Shown piece after piece: positions 34,897-45,557 of a DNA stretch of 64,000 nt. Under the pieces are notes generated by a model. That model worked only from the letters and a program-made list of their open reading frames with translations, ran no database searches and was not told where the DNA came from. This DNA comes from Xylaria sp. FL1777. Lineage: Eukaryota; Ascomycota; Sordariomycetes; Xylariales; Xylariaceae. How positions within the stretch are numbered: position 1 is the first letter of the stretch; each line of letters opens with the position of its first letter. Location of the stretch: NCBI GenBank assembly GCA_022578965.1, contig MU400515.1:372001-436000 (forward strand), given 5' to 3'. Made by a program: the position numbers and the translations under genes.

Positions 34897-37305
34897 ATGA
34901 CTGACACCTCAAGCTGTCCCGAAAATATCAATTCTACAGATTGTCTCCTCCGGCTCGTATTGCAGAGACTTGACGACCACTATGCGGAGTACAACTGGGA
35001 TCCTTTAACTTTTGGCTTCACCGCGCCAGTCGGTATCCTAGCTGCTCTTTTCGCAGCTTTCACAATATACCAGGCCGTCATAGCTGCTAGTCAAGGGTCT
35101 CGCAAAGCGAATAGGAGGGCTATCGGCCAGTGGTCAACTAAAACGACCAAAGGATGGGATTGGCATGACTTATCCCGGATTTCCACTACCCAAACCCCAA
35201 TTCTCACGATCTCTAATCTCATAGAGAAGTCTTCACTTAAAGCCCTGCGCCCGGACTACGAGGATAGCTCACAGGCATCTCTCAACTACACGCTATCTAC
35301 CAACGAGTTACTAGCAGCAGCTCGTATAACACAAGCGAGACAAAACATATTGAGAAGTTGGCTGTCTAGGATTATGGATAGGTTCCCCCAAAGGCACAAG
35401 GCAACTATACAAGAGTCACAGACAACGTTGTCACGCGATCCATCAGTAGCGTCATGGCTGGGGTTTCTAGATGAGTTAGGCCTGGCTTATTCAGACCTAC
35501 AAGATATCCCGCTAAAAAAGCAAATCGCGGATTATCTCCCCGCCGATCTTCTTGCGGTCCCTGCATACGGCGAAGTAGGCTTCCTTGTTACGGCAGCTGC
35601 GGCAGCTGGAGCTTATTCTTGGAAAACTGATACACGATCAGGGTTTCCCACGGTTCTAAGTCGTAGCTTGCAGTTCGAATTCCGACAACATCAGACATTT
35701 GGTACGGTGGGCGCCTTCGTCAAGTATGACTACAGTGACGGCGCTCCACGTGCACCTACAAAAGAGCAGTTGATGACCGCCCTCCTACATTCTAGAGGAG
35801 ATGTGGAAATCAATCGGTTTTTCAGAAGGAACTATAGAAGCATTTATGATGCTGCCGAAGGGTCTGATGTTGATTCTTCTGATCATCGGCTCTTCAATGC
35901 CCTCGGTGATTCTGGCAAATTTTTCATGGACATTCTTCAATTATCCTATCCCCCTCCTAATCACGACCGGAGAAGTTGTCTTTGCAAATACAACAACTTG
36001 TTCAGCGCCGACAGGAGAGACAAACATCATTTAACATGGCTTTTCATGGTAAACACACCACTTCGGCCCCCAGTTATTTTCCCCTCGCGGTTCTTGAAGA
36101 GTCCGGATATCTTCACATTTCTTGCTTTGCATAGCAGGTTCTGGGCAAGCCTCGAAACAAAGCGACGATTTTCTTCAGTAAACGAAAAGTCTGTACTACC
36201 TAACTTAAACCCGGGGCTCGAGCGATGGCATAGACGGGCTCTTCCAACGCGACCAAAACACAGCGACTTGGATAGAATTCTCCATTTCCTGGACAAGCAG
36301 ACAGGCGAGAAAAGCGAAACGCCAGAGCCACAGAACTTTTCGGCATTTGGTCTCGATAGCAATGAGCTGAAAAATTCAGAGGACATGTTCATATTTGGGG
36401 TTGTTCTTGAAGGGAGCATAAAATTTCTCTACAGCATCGATGACTTCAATCATTGGTTCAAGACGTTGCAGCAAATACAGCAGCAGTACTTTCGAGTACT
36501 TATTCTACTGCAACTCCTACAAATTGAAAAACCATTAGCCACATATGAGGACGCGGAGCTGATATGTGAGATATACTCTCTCCGGACAACCACATTGGTT
36601 CTACTTGATGTGAAAGTCGGCCTGGAAGAGAAATCCTTTGGATTCTCAGCTCCACCAGAGAAGCAGAATACATCATGGGACCAAAGCATCCAAACTCATA
36701 TCCCAGAAGATGATATTTCAGCTCGTCACGTTGCAACTTTAAAGATATTGAGCCAGTTAATCGACGAATTCAATGAAGTCGGGTTGCAGGAGATAGAGCA
36801 AAACTCTATAATTTGTCCTGACACCGGCAAACCCGCAGGGGAATTGTCAGCCACGGAGCGAGAGAAAAGCATGTTGATGAAAGAAATGCTCGCTAGGCAC
36901 ACTACTCCCTTAAGCCGCCTAACATGTGTCCGTCCAACTAAATTCCTATTCTGGTATTTCTATACGGAGACTAAGCTGTTTCTTCTAGTTTTATTAGAAC
37001 TCCTAAAGAAGTGTCATGAAAATATCTCTTCCAACAAGGTCCTTATGGAAGTCGAACAACAACTGGGAGAATATGGATTGGAGAACCCGTCTCCACAGCC
37101 TCAAACTTCGAGCACAGCTGCAGATGACCGAGGAACATCAATGCCAGACGAAGAGAGCCCCAGGGACCATAATGCGAGGGGAGAAAATATACGCGATATC
37201 TTGATTTGGAAATATATCCTCCTGGGGATGCTTTTCTCAACCGCACCGGATAATAGCGATTTGCTATCGTCTGGAGTGTGGGAACATGTCGTACCTATCA
37301 TATAA
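34897..37305 (+). CDS. Uncharacterised 802-residue fungal protein with N-terminal membrane span
   Basis: An intronless open frame encodes 802 residues, with a clean ATG and no upstream in-frame alternative needed. I do not recognise a named domain. The N-terminal 35 residues (CPENINSTDCLLRLVLQRL) are followed by one hydrophobic segment at about 39-64 (FGFTAPVGILAALFAAFTIY). A polar segment with QWSTKTTKGWDWHDL comes next, and the rest is a long soluble, mostly helical region. An alanine-rich patch VTAAAAAGAYSW lies near 230-241. This build (N-terminal NSTDC..., one span, GxW-type motif) recalls a family of lineage-restricted hypothetical proteins in Sordariomycetes, but that is from memory. 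The C-terminus has a second weak hydrophobic stretch (ILIWKYILLGMLF). Coding character is good. Function is unknown. Confidence 0.8.
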   Translation: MTDTSSCPENINSTDCLLRLVLQRLDDHYAEYNWDPLTFGFTAPVGILAALFAAFTIYQAVIAASQGSRKANRRAIGQWSTKTTKGWDWHDLSRISTTQTPILTISNLIEKSSLKALRPDYEDSSQASLNYTLSTNELLAAARITQARQNILRSWLSRIMDRFPQRHKATIQESQTTLSRDPSVASWLGFLDELGLAYSDLQDIPLKKQIADYLPADLLAVPAYGEVGFLVTAAAAAGAYSWKTDTRSGFPTVLSRSLQFEFRQHQTFGTVGAFVKYDYSDGAPRAPTKEQLMTALLHSRGDVEINRFFRRNYRSIYDAAEGSDVDSSDHRLFNALGDSGKFFMDILQLSYPPPNHDRRSCLCKYNNLFSADRRDKHHLTWLFMVNTPLRPPVIFPSRFLKSPDIFTFLALHSRFWASLETKRRFSSVNEKSVLPNLNPGLERWHRRALPTRPKHSDLDRILHFLDKQTGEKSETPEPQNFSAFGLDSNELKNSEDMFIFGVVLEGSIKFLYSIDDFNHWFKTLQQIQQQYFRVLILLQLLQIEKPLATYEDAELICEIYSLRTTTLVLLDVKVGLEEKSFGFSAPPEKQNTSWDQSIQTHIPEDDISARHVATLKILSQLIDEFNEVGLQEIEQNSIICPDTGKPAGELSATEREKSMLMKEMLARHTTPLSRLTCVRPTKFLFWYFYTETKLFLLVLLELLKKCHENISSNKVLMEVEQQLGEYGLENPSPQPQTSSTAADDRGTSMPDEESPRDHNARGENIRDILIWKYILLGMLFSTAPDNSDLLSSGVWEHVVPII

Positions 37306-37929
37306 TGTACTTGGACATCATTTGTGTGGGATATGAAGGATAAGTTATGAGGTCTTTTATTTTCAGGGGTTCGTTATATTCTTCTTCTAAGCTATGTAAT
37401 GTTTAATATTAACACGATTGCGCAACTTATTTAGTAATGAAACAGAAAACTTAACGTTGAGATAAATTAAAAAGGTTCTGTTTAGCCACAGACCTAGCCA
37501 CTCATACAAACATACCTAAGGTACCTCATAAGGTCAGCTTACCCCACCCCAGAGTGGCTGGAGTCAATCTTATCTTATCGCATGGCGGGCGTCGAGGCCC
37601 TGACGCAAGCTCCCTGTTCCCTGTTAGACGTCTTCTTTATCGCATTGATTCGTAGGGGAAAGGGAGTAGCAAATGGACGCGACCGGAACCTGCCTTTGAT
37701 CTGCTTCTTTAGTCCATCCTCAGTGGGATGTTCCAAAATGACCTTTCTTTGAATCCTTGGGCCCATTATCCTGCGCACCTCCATCCCCCGTCTTCATTGG
37801 AGCATCTCCCTTGCCAACAAAGCCCCGTGTTTCGAACAAGTACCAGTGCTCGCCCCGAGCGGGAGCTGCAGGCTGATATGGACTAGCGAGTTGATAGTAA
37901 ATGTTACCAAACGCGTATTAAGGATAATC
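37306..37929. other. Intergenic, orphan gene to RNase H1
   Basis: No gene is seen. The frame of RNase H1 is open upstream of its ATG (from about 37846) but lacks another ATG, so this part is taken as leader. Confidence 0.5.
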
Positions 37930-39024
37930 ATGCCTACGATTGCAACCAAGAAGGAACGGGCTTCCCAGCCGGGCGCAAAGTCGACCCCTAGTACGGCCGC
38001 CAAAGCGAGCAAGAAACGAAAGATGGATGCCAACCTTCAGAAATACTACGCTGTACGCGCTGGAAACCAACCTGGAGTCTATCTTACCTGGGCCGAATGT
38101 CAGGAACAAACCGCTGGTTTTCGGGGCGCATCATGTACGTTTTGGAAGCAGCCATTGGGCATCTCTCTTGGCTAACCATGGATATTCTCAGACAAAAGCT
38201 TCACGAGTCGGGACGATGCCGAGGCCTTCGTGGCTGGGAGGAAAACCTCGGCAGCGGCCGATGCCGAGGAAAAATTCTATGCCGTAGCCGTCGGCAGAGT
38301 GCCCGGGATCTATACGGATTGGGATGAAGCAGCTGTTGCGATTAAGGGTTGGAAGGCCCCAAAGTACAAGAAGTTCATGGCTCGTGCCGAGGCTATCGAG
38401 TTCATCCGTGCTCACGGCAACGAAGAGGCGCAAGCGTGGCTCGTGAGCGAGGGTGTTGAACCACCGAGCAAGAAAACTAAGAAGTCTGACGGCGATATTC
38501 TTGAAGACGAGCCGGGCGTGCTGCGAATCTTCACGGATGGCAGCAGCCTTGCCAATGGTCGCACCGGAGCAACAGCAGGCGTAGGTGTCTTCTTTGGAGA
38601 GGGTGATAAACGGTAAGCACCTGGCAATCCCTGGTTCATGTGTTTCTTTGCTCATCCGCCTATTAGGAACGTCTCAGAGCGTCTCGAGGGCGAACATCAA
38701 ACGAACCAACGGGCTGAACTTACTGCCTTGCTCCGCGCTCTAGAGTTATCAAAACGCGAAGCGAAGATCAGAATTTTTACTGACAGCAAATATACTATCG
38801 ACTGCGCGGATAGTTGGTATAAGTCTTGGGCGAAGAATAACTGGAAAAAATCCAATGGCGACGATGTATTGAACCAGGACCTCGTCAAACAAATACGAGT
38901 CTTGATTGATAAACGAGAGAAGGCGGGCTATACGACGTTGTTTCAATGGGTCAAGGGTCACTCAACCAGCGTTGGAAACATCGCCGCCGACAGACTTGCC
39001 GTGGCGGGTGCTAAGAAGACGTGA
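37930..39024 (+). CDS. Ribonuclease H1 with two hybrid-binding domains
   Basis: RNase H1 degrades the RNA strand of RNA:DNA hybrids such as R-loops. Three exons, 37930-38134, 38192-38612 and 38667-39024, total 984 nt (327 residues), and the phases agree at both junctions. After a Lys-rich N-terminus there are two hybrid-binding (viroplasmin-like) domains: residues about 38-83 (KYYAVRAGNQPGVYLTW) and 97-143 (KFYAVAVGRVPGIYTDW). The catalytic domain has Asp184 (RIFTDGSS), Glu226 (TNQRAEL), Asp248 (RIFTDSKY) and Asp317 (NIAADRLA), so the DEDD centre is complete. GHSTSVGN is the His-containing loop. Two N-terminal copies match yeast Rnh1, whereas animal RNase H1 has one. An intron interrupts the first binding domain. 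Nuclear location is likely; no clear mitochondrial presequence follows the only ATG. Confidence 0.94.
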
Positions 39025-40214
39025 CGCGCCAAATTAGGAGGGCGTCACAATGAACTTCAGAGAACACTGCGCGAACACCGGGTGTAAGCGCCGTTAGTGA
39101 ATTAAGGGTGTCCTTTTTTTTGATTGCAGTTTTGCGATACCCAAGTATATAGTTGATTGATTGAATCACTCATGGCCACGTAACCATCACCCCCAAGCTC
39201 ATGTACTTCGAGATTGTACAGAAATTATACATTATTCACAAGTTGTTCTTTTGATGACTTGAATATCTCGCAGTACCAACATGATCAGCGGGTGAATGGA
39301 TCCATAATATGCTTAGGATTGTCACATTGAATCAATGGACTCGGAGGCGGGTATACTTCCTGGGCAGTGATGTGGGTTCCATCTTAGCCTACCTAGTCAG
39401 CACCCTACAACAAATGCAAGTACCGGCCGATCAGCATCCGACTTCAACCCTACATGTATACAATAGATATGGGCTATCGGGCTATCTAGCAGCGACAGTA
39501 AACCGATCGACTTCGTGGAAGCTGTCGCCATTGCGAGAAATACACTAGAACGACCCTTGTCCAATCCCGTCCTTCTCTATCAGCAGTAGCACCCGCAAGA
39601 AATATAGCCGCAGGTCAATCACACAATATATAATCTTATCTTCGAGAGTCCTGTTGCCTTGTCTATAGATACCGGGACTGAATTCTCCTCACAAGATCCT
39701 CTATTGCAGCTGAGTATATGGATTGCAGCCTGGCATAAACGGGTTGTATTTTGATTACGACAAAGGCCACTAGATCATTATTCGTGGTCCATCGAGAATT
39801 GATTGAACTTTGGCGGTCATGAATATATGTGTTTTGCTGGTGTTATTAGCCGCTATTAATAATTGGATAACAATGACATACTTCGAAAGCATAGCGGGAT
39901 GGTTTATGTGAGTCATTCTCCATCTCATTACTCCTAGTACAGTTACATTTTATCTAGGTATCAGAGCTTTGGCTTAAATCCGGCCTTCTCCTAGATATAT
40001 TTCTTACCTATCCCAGCTCTCAGATGCACCGCTATAGTTCGATCGTGCAAAGAAAAATCTACCTGGTTGCACTAACCAACTCCTCTCCCCCTCCTCTCTT
40101 CCCCCCTTTCCCTCTTTCCCCAATACTTTGTTCAGTTGAGCTTGATGCGTTGTGTCTGCTCTGTCCAACAACCGTTAAAAGTGAAAAGTAGTGCCAGTTG
40201 ACTATCCACGGACT
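39025..40214. other. Intergenic between convergent genes
   Basis: No gene is recognised. A strong pyrimidine tract on the plus strand lies at about 40080-40130. The 3' ends of RNase H1 and the 606-residue orphan face each other here. Confidence 0.5.
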
Positions 40215-42035
40215 CTATCCGCTGGGAACTGGCTGGATTTTTGTATTGCCTATATGAGTAGCTCTATCGGGACTTTTGTATACTCCGTGTGAAGACCATA
40301 CTAATTTGACATCATCGACCTGCAATTCGATTGCATCTTCTGTTCGTCGTGCCGGATGCACCGGCAGAAAAGGTAGGACGGGGCCGAGAAAGACACTCCC
40401 ACACAACTGCTTTCTGGTCATCGAGTGCAGCAGCCCCGTGGTTGTTACCGGGTAACCGTTTATGCCTTTTGGCAAGCCGTCAGAAAAACCGAACCTCGGT
40501 GCTTTGAACTGATCCCACCCTCGAACCTCTTCCGGATCGAGATGCTCGTTCCCTCTTGCACTGAGAGTATATTCCTTCAGCCTCAGGAGCATCCTAGCCG
40601 AGTCAACCATTGTGCTGAAGTGCGACAAACTACTCGTAAGAGCGAAAATCCCCGTAGTTACGGAAAGTAGCAGAGCGTAAGATCCTAGTTGGGCGCTGGT
40701 AGCATCCACAGATATTATTGATGTGAAGGGAGAGAGGCCAGTGGCTAAACAAACCCCCAAAAGAACAGCGATGCTCGCCAGCGTACGTTCAAGGCTCGCC
40801 TCCGCTGCCTTTTCGAAAACCTTCACCTCGGATTCCAGCACAGGTTTGATTTTCTTTTCCAACATACTCTCGATAACCTCTGGGCTATCAAAGAAGGATT
40901 TCACTGATTCGCGGTTGCCAGCATTCAGTAAGCTCTCCACATGGTGGGAGAGGTGCGACGGTTTTAGCGGCAACGCTACGATGTTGACATCCGAACTCAG
41001 GATATCGGCTTGCTTGTGCATGAGTTCCTTGGCTTTTGTCTCTCCCATCAGGATGCCCTCGAAAGTTACGGCTTGGCCATCCTTCTCCCAGGCTGGGCTA
41101 TACCTCACAACAGAAAAAGTCCTCGTTAGAACTTCCCAGGTCGCTTGAAACACCAAAGATGTCAAGATCTGGTAAATACTGAAATGTGTGACATAGAGAG
41201 CATGTCCTACTACCGCGCCGGCATATATGGACACTAAGATCAGTCGCAATACCATGTCTGGGGTGTTATCGCCTGTTAGAAAACCGTTGTAAGTCAACGT
41301 ATTCACAAGCGCGATGAGTGCTAGCCAAACTGCCACCCACTCCCAGATCGACGCCTGAACGATGGATTTCATAGCCGGCGATCCAGCTGGAACTGCTAGG
41401 AGGTCTTGCTCACGCATTAGTTGGACGGAGTCTGGCTGTGGTGGCAGACTCGAAGTCTTTAGAAATCTTCGAACTGGATTTCTGAGCTTCTTCCATTGAC
41501 ATCTTCCTCCGACTTGTTCCCAGCTTGGGTCTCCCGGAGTACCTCGCGTATACAGTTCACATAAACTGTCTCTTGCACGCAACTCGTAGATAACTCCATC
41601 CCTCTCCGTTTTGCCTAGTTGCTGTAGCACCCTGTTCATGTTCCCCCTAAGGAATTTGGTGGGGATAACCACCTGGTTAGACAACCGAGCTGAGTATTTG
41701 AGGAGCAGCCAATATGTGACGGCCGTCAAGACGAAGGAAAAGATTGCTAAAGTTAGGGTTATAGCTTGGACTATCGTCGAAGTCTGGAATGCTGTCGAAG
41801 ATTCACTACCACTCGGGGTTGACACCAGTAGAGTTGCCTGGGGTTGAGCAAGGGTGAGAGTTACAGTATCGCGGGCAGCTAAAGGCAGATTGTTCATCTG
41901 AGAATGCTTGACATGGAAATAATGGTGGGCGGTGACTAGCTGTAGAGGAAATGAGATAAGGCAGGCGAAATAAAAGCATTTGAACGGAAATATAAAGGCA
42001 TCGCGGCCGACAGAATGCCTAAGTGGGAATAACAT
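40215..42035 (-). CDS. Uncharacterised 606-residue multi-pass membrane protein
   Basis: An intronless open frame encodes 606 residues from an ATG at 42035. I recognise no named family. Hydrophobic segments occur at about 17-36, 88-113, 231-250, 262-284, 418-440 and 451-472. The first could be a signal peptide or anchor. Between spans 1 and 2 is a Ser/Thr-rich stretch (about 57-88) that could be extracellular and O-glycosylated. Residues 120-215 are basic and likely cytosolic. Residues 370-417 form a charged helix (SMLEKKIKPVLESEVKVFEK) that might be a coiled coil. The layout suggests a fungal plasma-membrane or endomembrane protein of unknown role. The CT-rich 3' flank ends near 40214. Length, composition and absence of stops support a real gene. 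Confidence 0.8.
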   Translation of the reverse strand: MLFPLRHSVGRDAFIFPFKCFYFACLISFPLQLVTAHHYFHVKHSQMNNLPLAARDTVTLTLAQPQATLLVSTPSGSESSTAFQTSTIVQAITLTLAIFSFVLTAVTYWLLLKYSARLSNQVVIPTKFLRGNMNRVLQQLGKTERDGVIYELRARDSLCELYTRGTPGDPSWEQVGGRCQWKKLRNPVRRFLKTSSLPPQPDSVQLMREQDLLAVPAGSPAMKSIVQASIWEWVAVWLALIALVNTLTYNGFLTGDNTPDMVLRLILVSIYAGAVVGHALYVTHFSIYQILTSLVFQATWEVLTRTFSVVRYSPAWEKDGQAVTFEGILMGETKAKELMHKQADILSSDVNIVALPLKPSHLSHHVESLLNAGNRESVKSFFDSPEVIESMLEKKIKPVLESEVKVFEKAAEASLERTLASIAVLLGVCLATGLSPFTSIISVDATSAQLGSYALLLSVTTGIFALTSSLSHFSTMVDSARMLLRLKEYTLSARGNEHLDPEEVRGWDQFKAPRFGFSDGLPKGINGYPVTTTGLLHSMTRKQLCGSVFLGPVLPFLPVHPARRTEDAIELQVDDVKLVWSSHGVYKSPDRATHIGNTKIQPVPSG

Positions 42036-43261
42036 TAACGGTAAGATTCGTTTCAGACGGTTTAACTCTATCGATATAGTCCCTTATTCAAATGTAACTA
42101 CCTAAATTCAGAGGTGATATGAAAAGAAAGCAAGACCGTCCTAAGGCCTCTTTAGGGCAGCCTTTTTAAGTCTACAGGTCAGTGTTGTATTAGCTGACAA
42201 GCTGCCTCGCTTCATTAACAATCGGTCCAATTAAATACCTAGTACAAACGCATCGAGTCGCTTAGATCGCATACATACCCAGCTGCATTGCCAGCTCTCT
42301 GGAAGGGAACTTGGGCATTATGCTAAGTTCCTATCGTCATTAGTTTTCGTACCGACTTGACTAGATTCAAATCTACTTACGTGGCACCTTCAGTAAGCTC
42401 TCTGTACCCCTTTTACCTAGATGACATGTGCTATCTTTTAACAGGTGACTAAGCCAGTCCAAAGGAGGGTTGAAAAGTGGCAGAAGAAATATCCAACAGG
42501 AATTTGCCGAGAGGAGAGTTGGGCACTGGTTAAGGCATTACTAAGTATAGACGCTGAGGATGACCGAACGTAAGGAAAGTAGGGCTGAATAGGGACTCGA
42601 TTGGTGACTATGGAAGATCTAATCTCGCGAGTCTTTGGGTTAACCCTCCATATTAGAGGTATCAATGACGAAAATACCTAGATTCTGTCCTCGAGTAGCG
42701 TGCATGAGTATAGTAGGCAAGCTGCGAACAGAGATTATGCGGCAATTCAGTGTGTCCATCTCGTTAATGTAGGGATAGCTGTCGTTATGTGGTTTTCTGT
42801 AACATGTATTCGAATCCCATTACCCCGTAAAGGAAATAAAATCATGCAATGTATCAAGAACTCTGTGAGAATCTTACCAAGTACGTGGGGTTTCAAAATG
42901 AGGGACAGTCTACTAGAATCACGATTTGTCGAGACCCAACAACCCTGAATGCTTGAAAGATGAGGACCTTTACTTTGCATAACTTATGCATAGACCCAGC
43001 CATTCAGTCACATAATTGACGACAGTGTAAGCTGAACCTGGGGCATGTTGTGTGACACAGAGTAGTATTGGTGCTTGACTTGATGGTACCTCACTGATGA
43101 TTCATGGGTATCCTTTTAGCCGCTTCGGCTCCGGTCTTAATCAATCGCATCCCATGTAGAGAGGTATAAAGTTGGCCCAAAACAGATGGGTTTCGAGCTT
43201 GCCAATCCAACTATCTTGTAATTAATATATAGTTTCGTATAAAACATTCAGATTGGCAATA
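42036..43261. other. Divergent intergenic region, orphan membrane protein / SDR
   Basis: About 1.2 kb. Short open frames at 42.4-42.9 kb show no family resemblance. No gene is supported. Confidence 0.5.
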
Positions 43262-44343
43262 ATGTCATCACTAGACCCTACCAATCCATATGCCGAGGTC
43301 CATGCCGATCCGCAAGGCGAAGGCGATGGGCGGCCAACAGCAATACAGATCATCAACGATGAAGGTCTTATCAATCGCTTAGAAGGGAAGATAATTCTTG
43401 TGACGGGAACTACATCGGGTATTGGCATAGAAACTGTTCGAGCCCTCCATTTGACTGGAGCAGATGTGTATATGCAGGCTCGAGACCATGCCAAAGCAGA
43501 GAAAGTTCGAAGCGAGATCCTCGCTACGAGCGAGGGGAAGGGGAAGTTGGAGATCGTGTTGATGGACTTGACTTCCCTCGAGTCTGTTCGAGCGGGAGCA
43601 AAAGAGTTCCTGGCCAAAAGCCAGAAGTTGAACGTTTTGCTCAACAACGCGGGTATGTTACCAGACGTAACATGATCCCACATCGATGGAGATATTAACA
43701 ACCGGCAGGAATACGCAATACTCCAGAGGACCGCACGGTCGACGGTTTCGAGACGCAGTTTGCCGTGAACCATCTTGCCCATTTCCTGCTATTCCAGCTT
43801 CTGCGGCCGACGCTCCTGTCTTCGAGCACGCCGTCGTTCAACTCGCGCGTCATCAACGTGACCTCGGGCGCACACAGGGGCAGCGCTATCAACCTGGACA
43901 ATCTCAATCTCGAAGGCATCTACACGCCTCGACTCGGCTATCAGCACAGCAAGACGGCGAACATCTTGATGACCAACAGGATCGAGAGTCTCTACGGGCC
44001 GGTAGGCATCCACGGCTTGTCCGTCCACCCCGGCTGCATCATCACGGGACTCCAGCGACACGAGTTCCACAGTGAGGAAGAGCGTAACGCGTTCTTGTCT
44101 AGTAACCCGCAGCTGAAGAAAGTGCTCAAAACTACGGCGCAGGGCGCTGCTACTCAGGTCTGGGCCGCGGTGGGCAAAGTCTGGGAGGGAAAAGGAGGGG
44201 TGTATCTTGAGGAATGCAGAAAGGGGCACGAGAGCGAGGAGCCTGATCTCGTGAATGGAGGTTATAAGGCATATGTTTTTGACGACGAGGCGGCACGTAA
44301 GCTGTGGGATATTAGTTGCAAGATGGTTGGTGTTAGTGAATGA
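43262..44343 (+). CDS. Short-chain dehydrogenase/reductase (retinol-dehydrogenase/WW-oxidoreductase-like)
   Basis: This is an NAD(P)-dependent oxidoreductase of the classical SDR fold. Two exons, 43262-43652 and 43709-44343, give 341 residues; the split Gly codon restores LLNNAGIRNTPEDR. The cofactor loop TGTTSGIG is at 48-55, NNAG at 128-131, and the catalytic set Ser183 (VTSGAH), Tyr208 and Lys212 (YQHSK). The ILVTGTTSGIG and VHPGCIITGL blocks resemble the fungal retinol-dehydrogenase-like group often found in secondary metabolism. Substrate cannot be inferred. The first 40 residues are an unconserved polar extension. The ATG at 43262 is the first in frame. No biosynthetic cluster genes are adjacent, so a role in general metabolism or detoxification is equally possible. 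Confidence 0.9.
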
Positions 44344-44993
44344 GACTGTGATATGTCTATCTACCTACATAGTAAGTACTCAGCACACATGTAGTCACAT
44401 ACATCGGTAGTTAAATAATGCATAACATAAGCAATTAGGCACCTACCTAGGCACTTGATCGTGGGACTGATATCAAAATGACGGTAATACGGGCCGTGAT
44501 GCTATTGTTGACTAGCTCGAGAACTATTCGCTTTATACCTCCCTACTGAGAGTATGTGCTTGAAGTGAGTGAGATTAGGGGCGGGCTTGAGCATGTAAAT
44601 AACATTGACCCCTATACTTCAAAGTTATTGGTTCCTATCGCAGGGATGCTACTTACAGGTCGAGGTAATTAAAAAGTAGACAGGTATTATTCCTCTGGCG
44701 TTAGAACCCTAGCCCATAGACTTGAGTTAGCCGACCGCGGCCCCGAGACAATAGGAATACCCGAAACCGTTATATTTGCCCAGCTGTCGCAGTCTTCACG
44801 CAGGTCAAAAATGCAAAATCAGGTCGGGGTAGAAAGAAACGGTCATTCCAGACGACGTAAGATCGTCGGCGCCTGTTAAGCCAAAACCTTGCTCCTTAAA
44901 TTCCCTGTCTCACCTGAAGACTGTCCAAAGAGGGAGTACACAGCCATCTTGCTTCACCTTCACACACCTAGCCCCTTGCCTCTACGACTCACA
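44344..44993. other. Intergenic, SDR to PEBP-like gene
   Basis: No gene is seen. It includes TACCTACATAG and CACCTACCTAG words, and the promoter of the following gene. Confidence 0.5.
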
Positions 44994-45557
44994 ATGGGTA
45001 AACCCTTCTCCCCAAGCATCAACGAGACAGTGTCGGCGGCCTACGACAGCACGACGCTCCGCTTGACCTTTCCGGAAGCTACAGTTACTAAGGCGGGCAC
45101 CAACCTGACCACCGAGGAAGCCAAGCCGACCCCGACGCTGTCCATCGCCGTCGCAGCATTGAAGGCAGCACCCGATACCAAATATCTCGTCACCGCACTC
45201 GACCTGGATGCGCCATTTCCGTCTTTCAACTTCATGAGTCCTATTCTACATGGCTTGCATGCTGGTCTGGTTCCGGGAGTCGCTGGCGACGATGGCTTTG
45301 CCCCGCTCGAGGGTGGTATCGAGTGGATGGTACCGTATGTAGGACCCGGTCCTCCGAAACCCAGCTCACCACATCGCTACCTATTCATGATCTTTGAGCA
45401 ACCCGAGGGCTTGGATGCTGCCAAGATCAGAAGCCTGCTTGGCTTCGGCGAGGAGGTGGGCATCTGGCCTAGAATTCGATGGAACGAGGAGGCTTTTGAG
45501 AAGAAGCTGGGCCTTGGCAAAGTGCTAGCTGCGACTTACTATCTGACCCGTGCTTAA
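44994..45557 (+). CDS. Phosphatidylethanolamine-binding protein (PEBP) family member
   Basis: The intronless 187-residue product belongs to the PEBP/RKIP/TFS1 family, whose members bind anionic ligands and modulate proteases or kinases. Family landmarks are TALDLDAPFPS (the D-x-D-A-P block) and SPHRYLFMIFEQP, equivalent to the ligand-pocket G/S-x-H-R-Y motif. GIEWMVPYVGPGPPKPS lies between them. No signal peptide is seen, so it is probably cytosolic. The frame is open upstream of 44994 but that part has no ATG, and MGKPFSPSI is the natural start. In fungi these proteins resemble yeast Tfs1, an inhibitor of carboxypeptidase Y and a Ras-GAP regulator. Which role applies here is unknown. Confidence 0.88.
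   Translation: MGKPFSPSINETVSAAYDSTTLRLTFPEATVTKAGTNLTTEEAKPTPTLSIAVAALKAAPDTKYLVTALDLDAPFPSFNFMSPILHGLHAGLVPGVAGDDGFAPLEGGIEWMVPYVGPGPPKPSSPHRYLFMIFEQPEGLDAAKIRSLLGFGEEVGIWPRIRWNEEAFEKKLGLGKVLAATYYLTRA

Noticed and set aside
37846..37929. Upstream in-frame extension of RNase H1 as a mitochondrial presequence
   Set aside because: The frame is open, but its first codon at 37846 is GTG and no ATG precedes 37930. A dual-targeting start is therefore unsupported.
42800..42830. TTCGAATCCC as a possible tRNA B box
   Set aside because: No matching acceptor stem, A box or cloverleaf could be formed around it.
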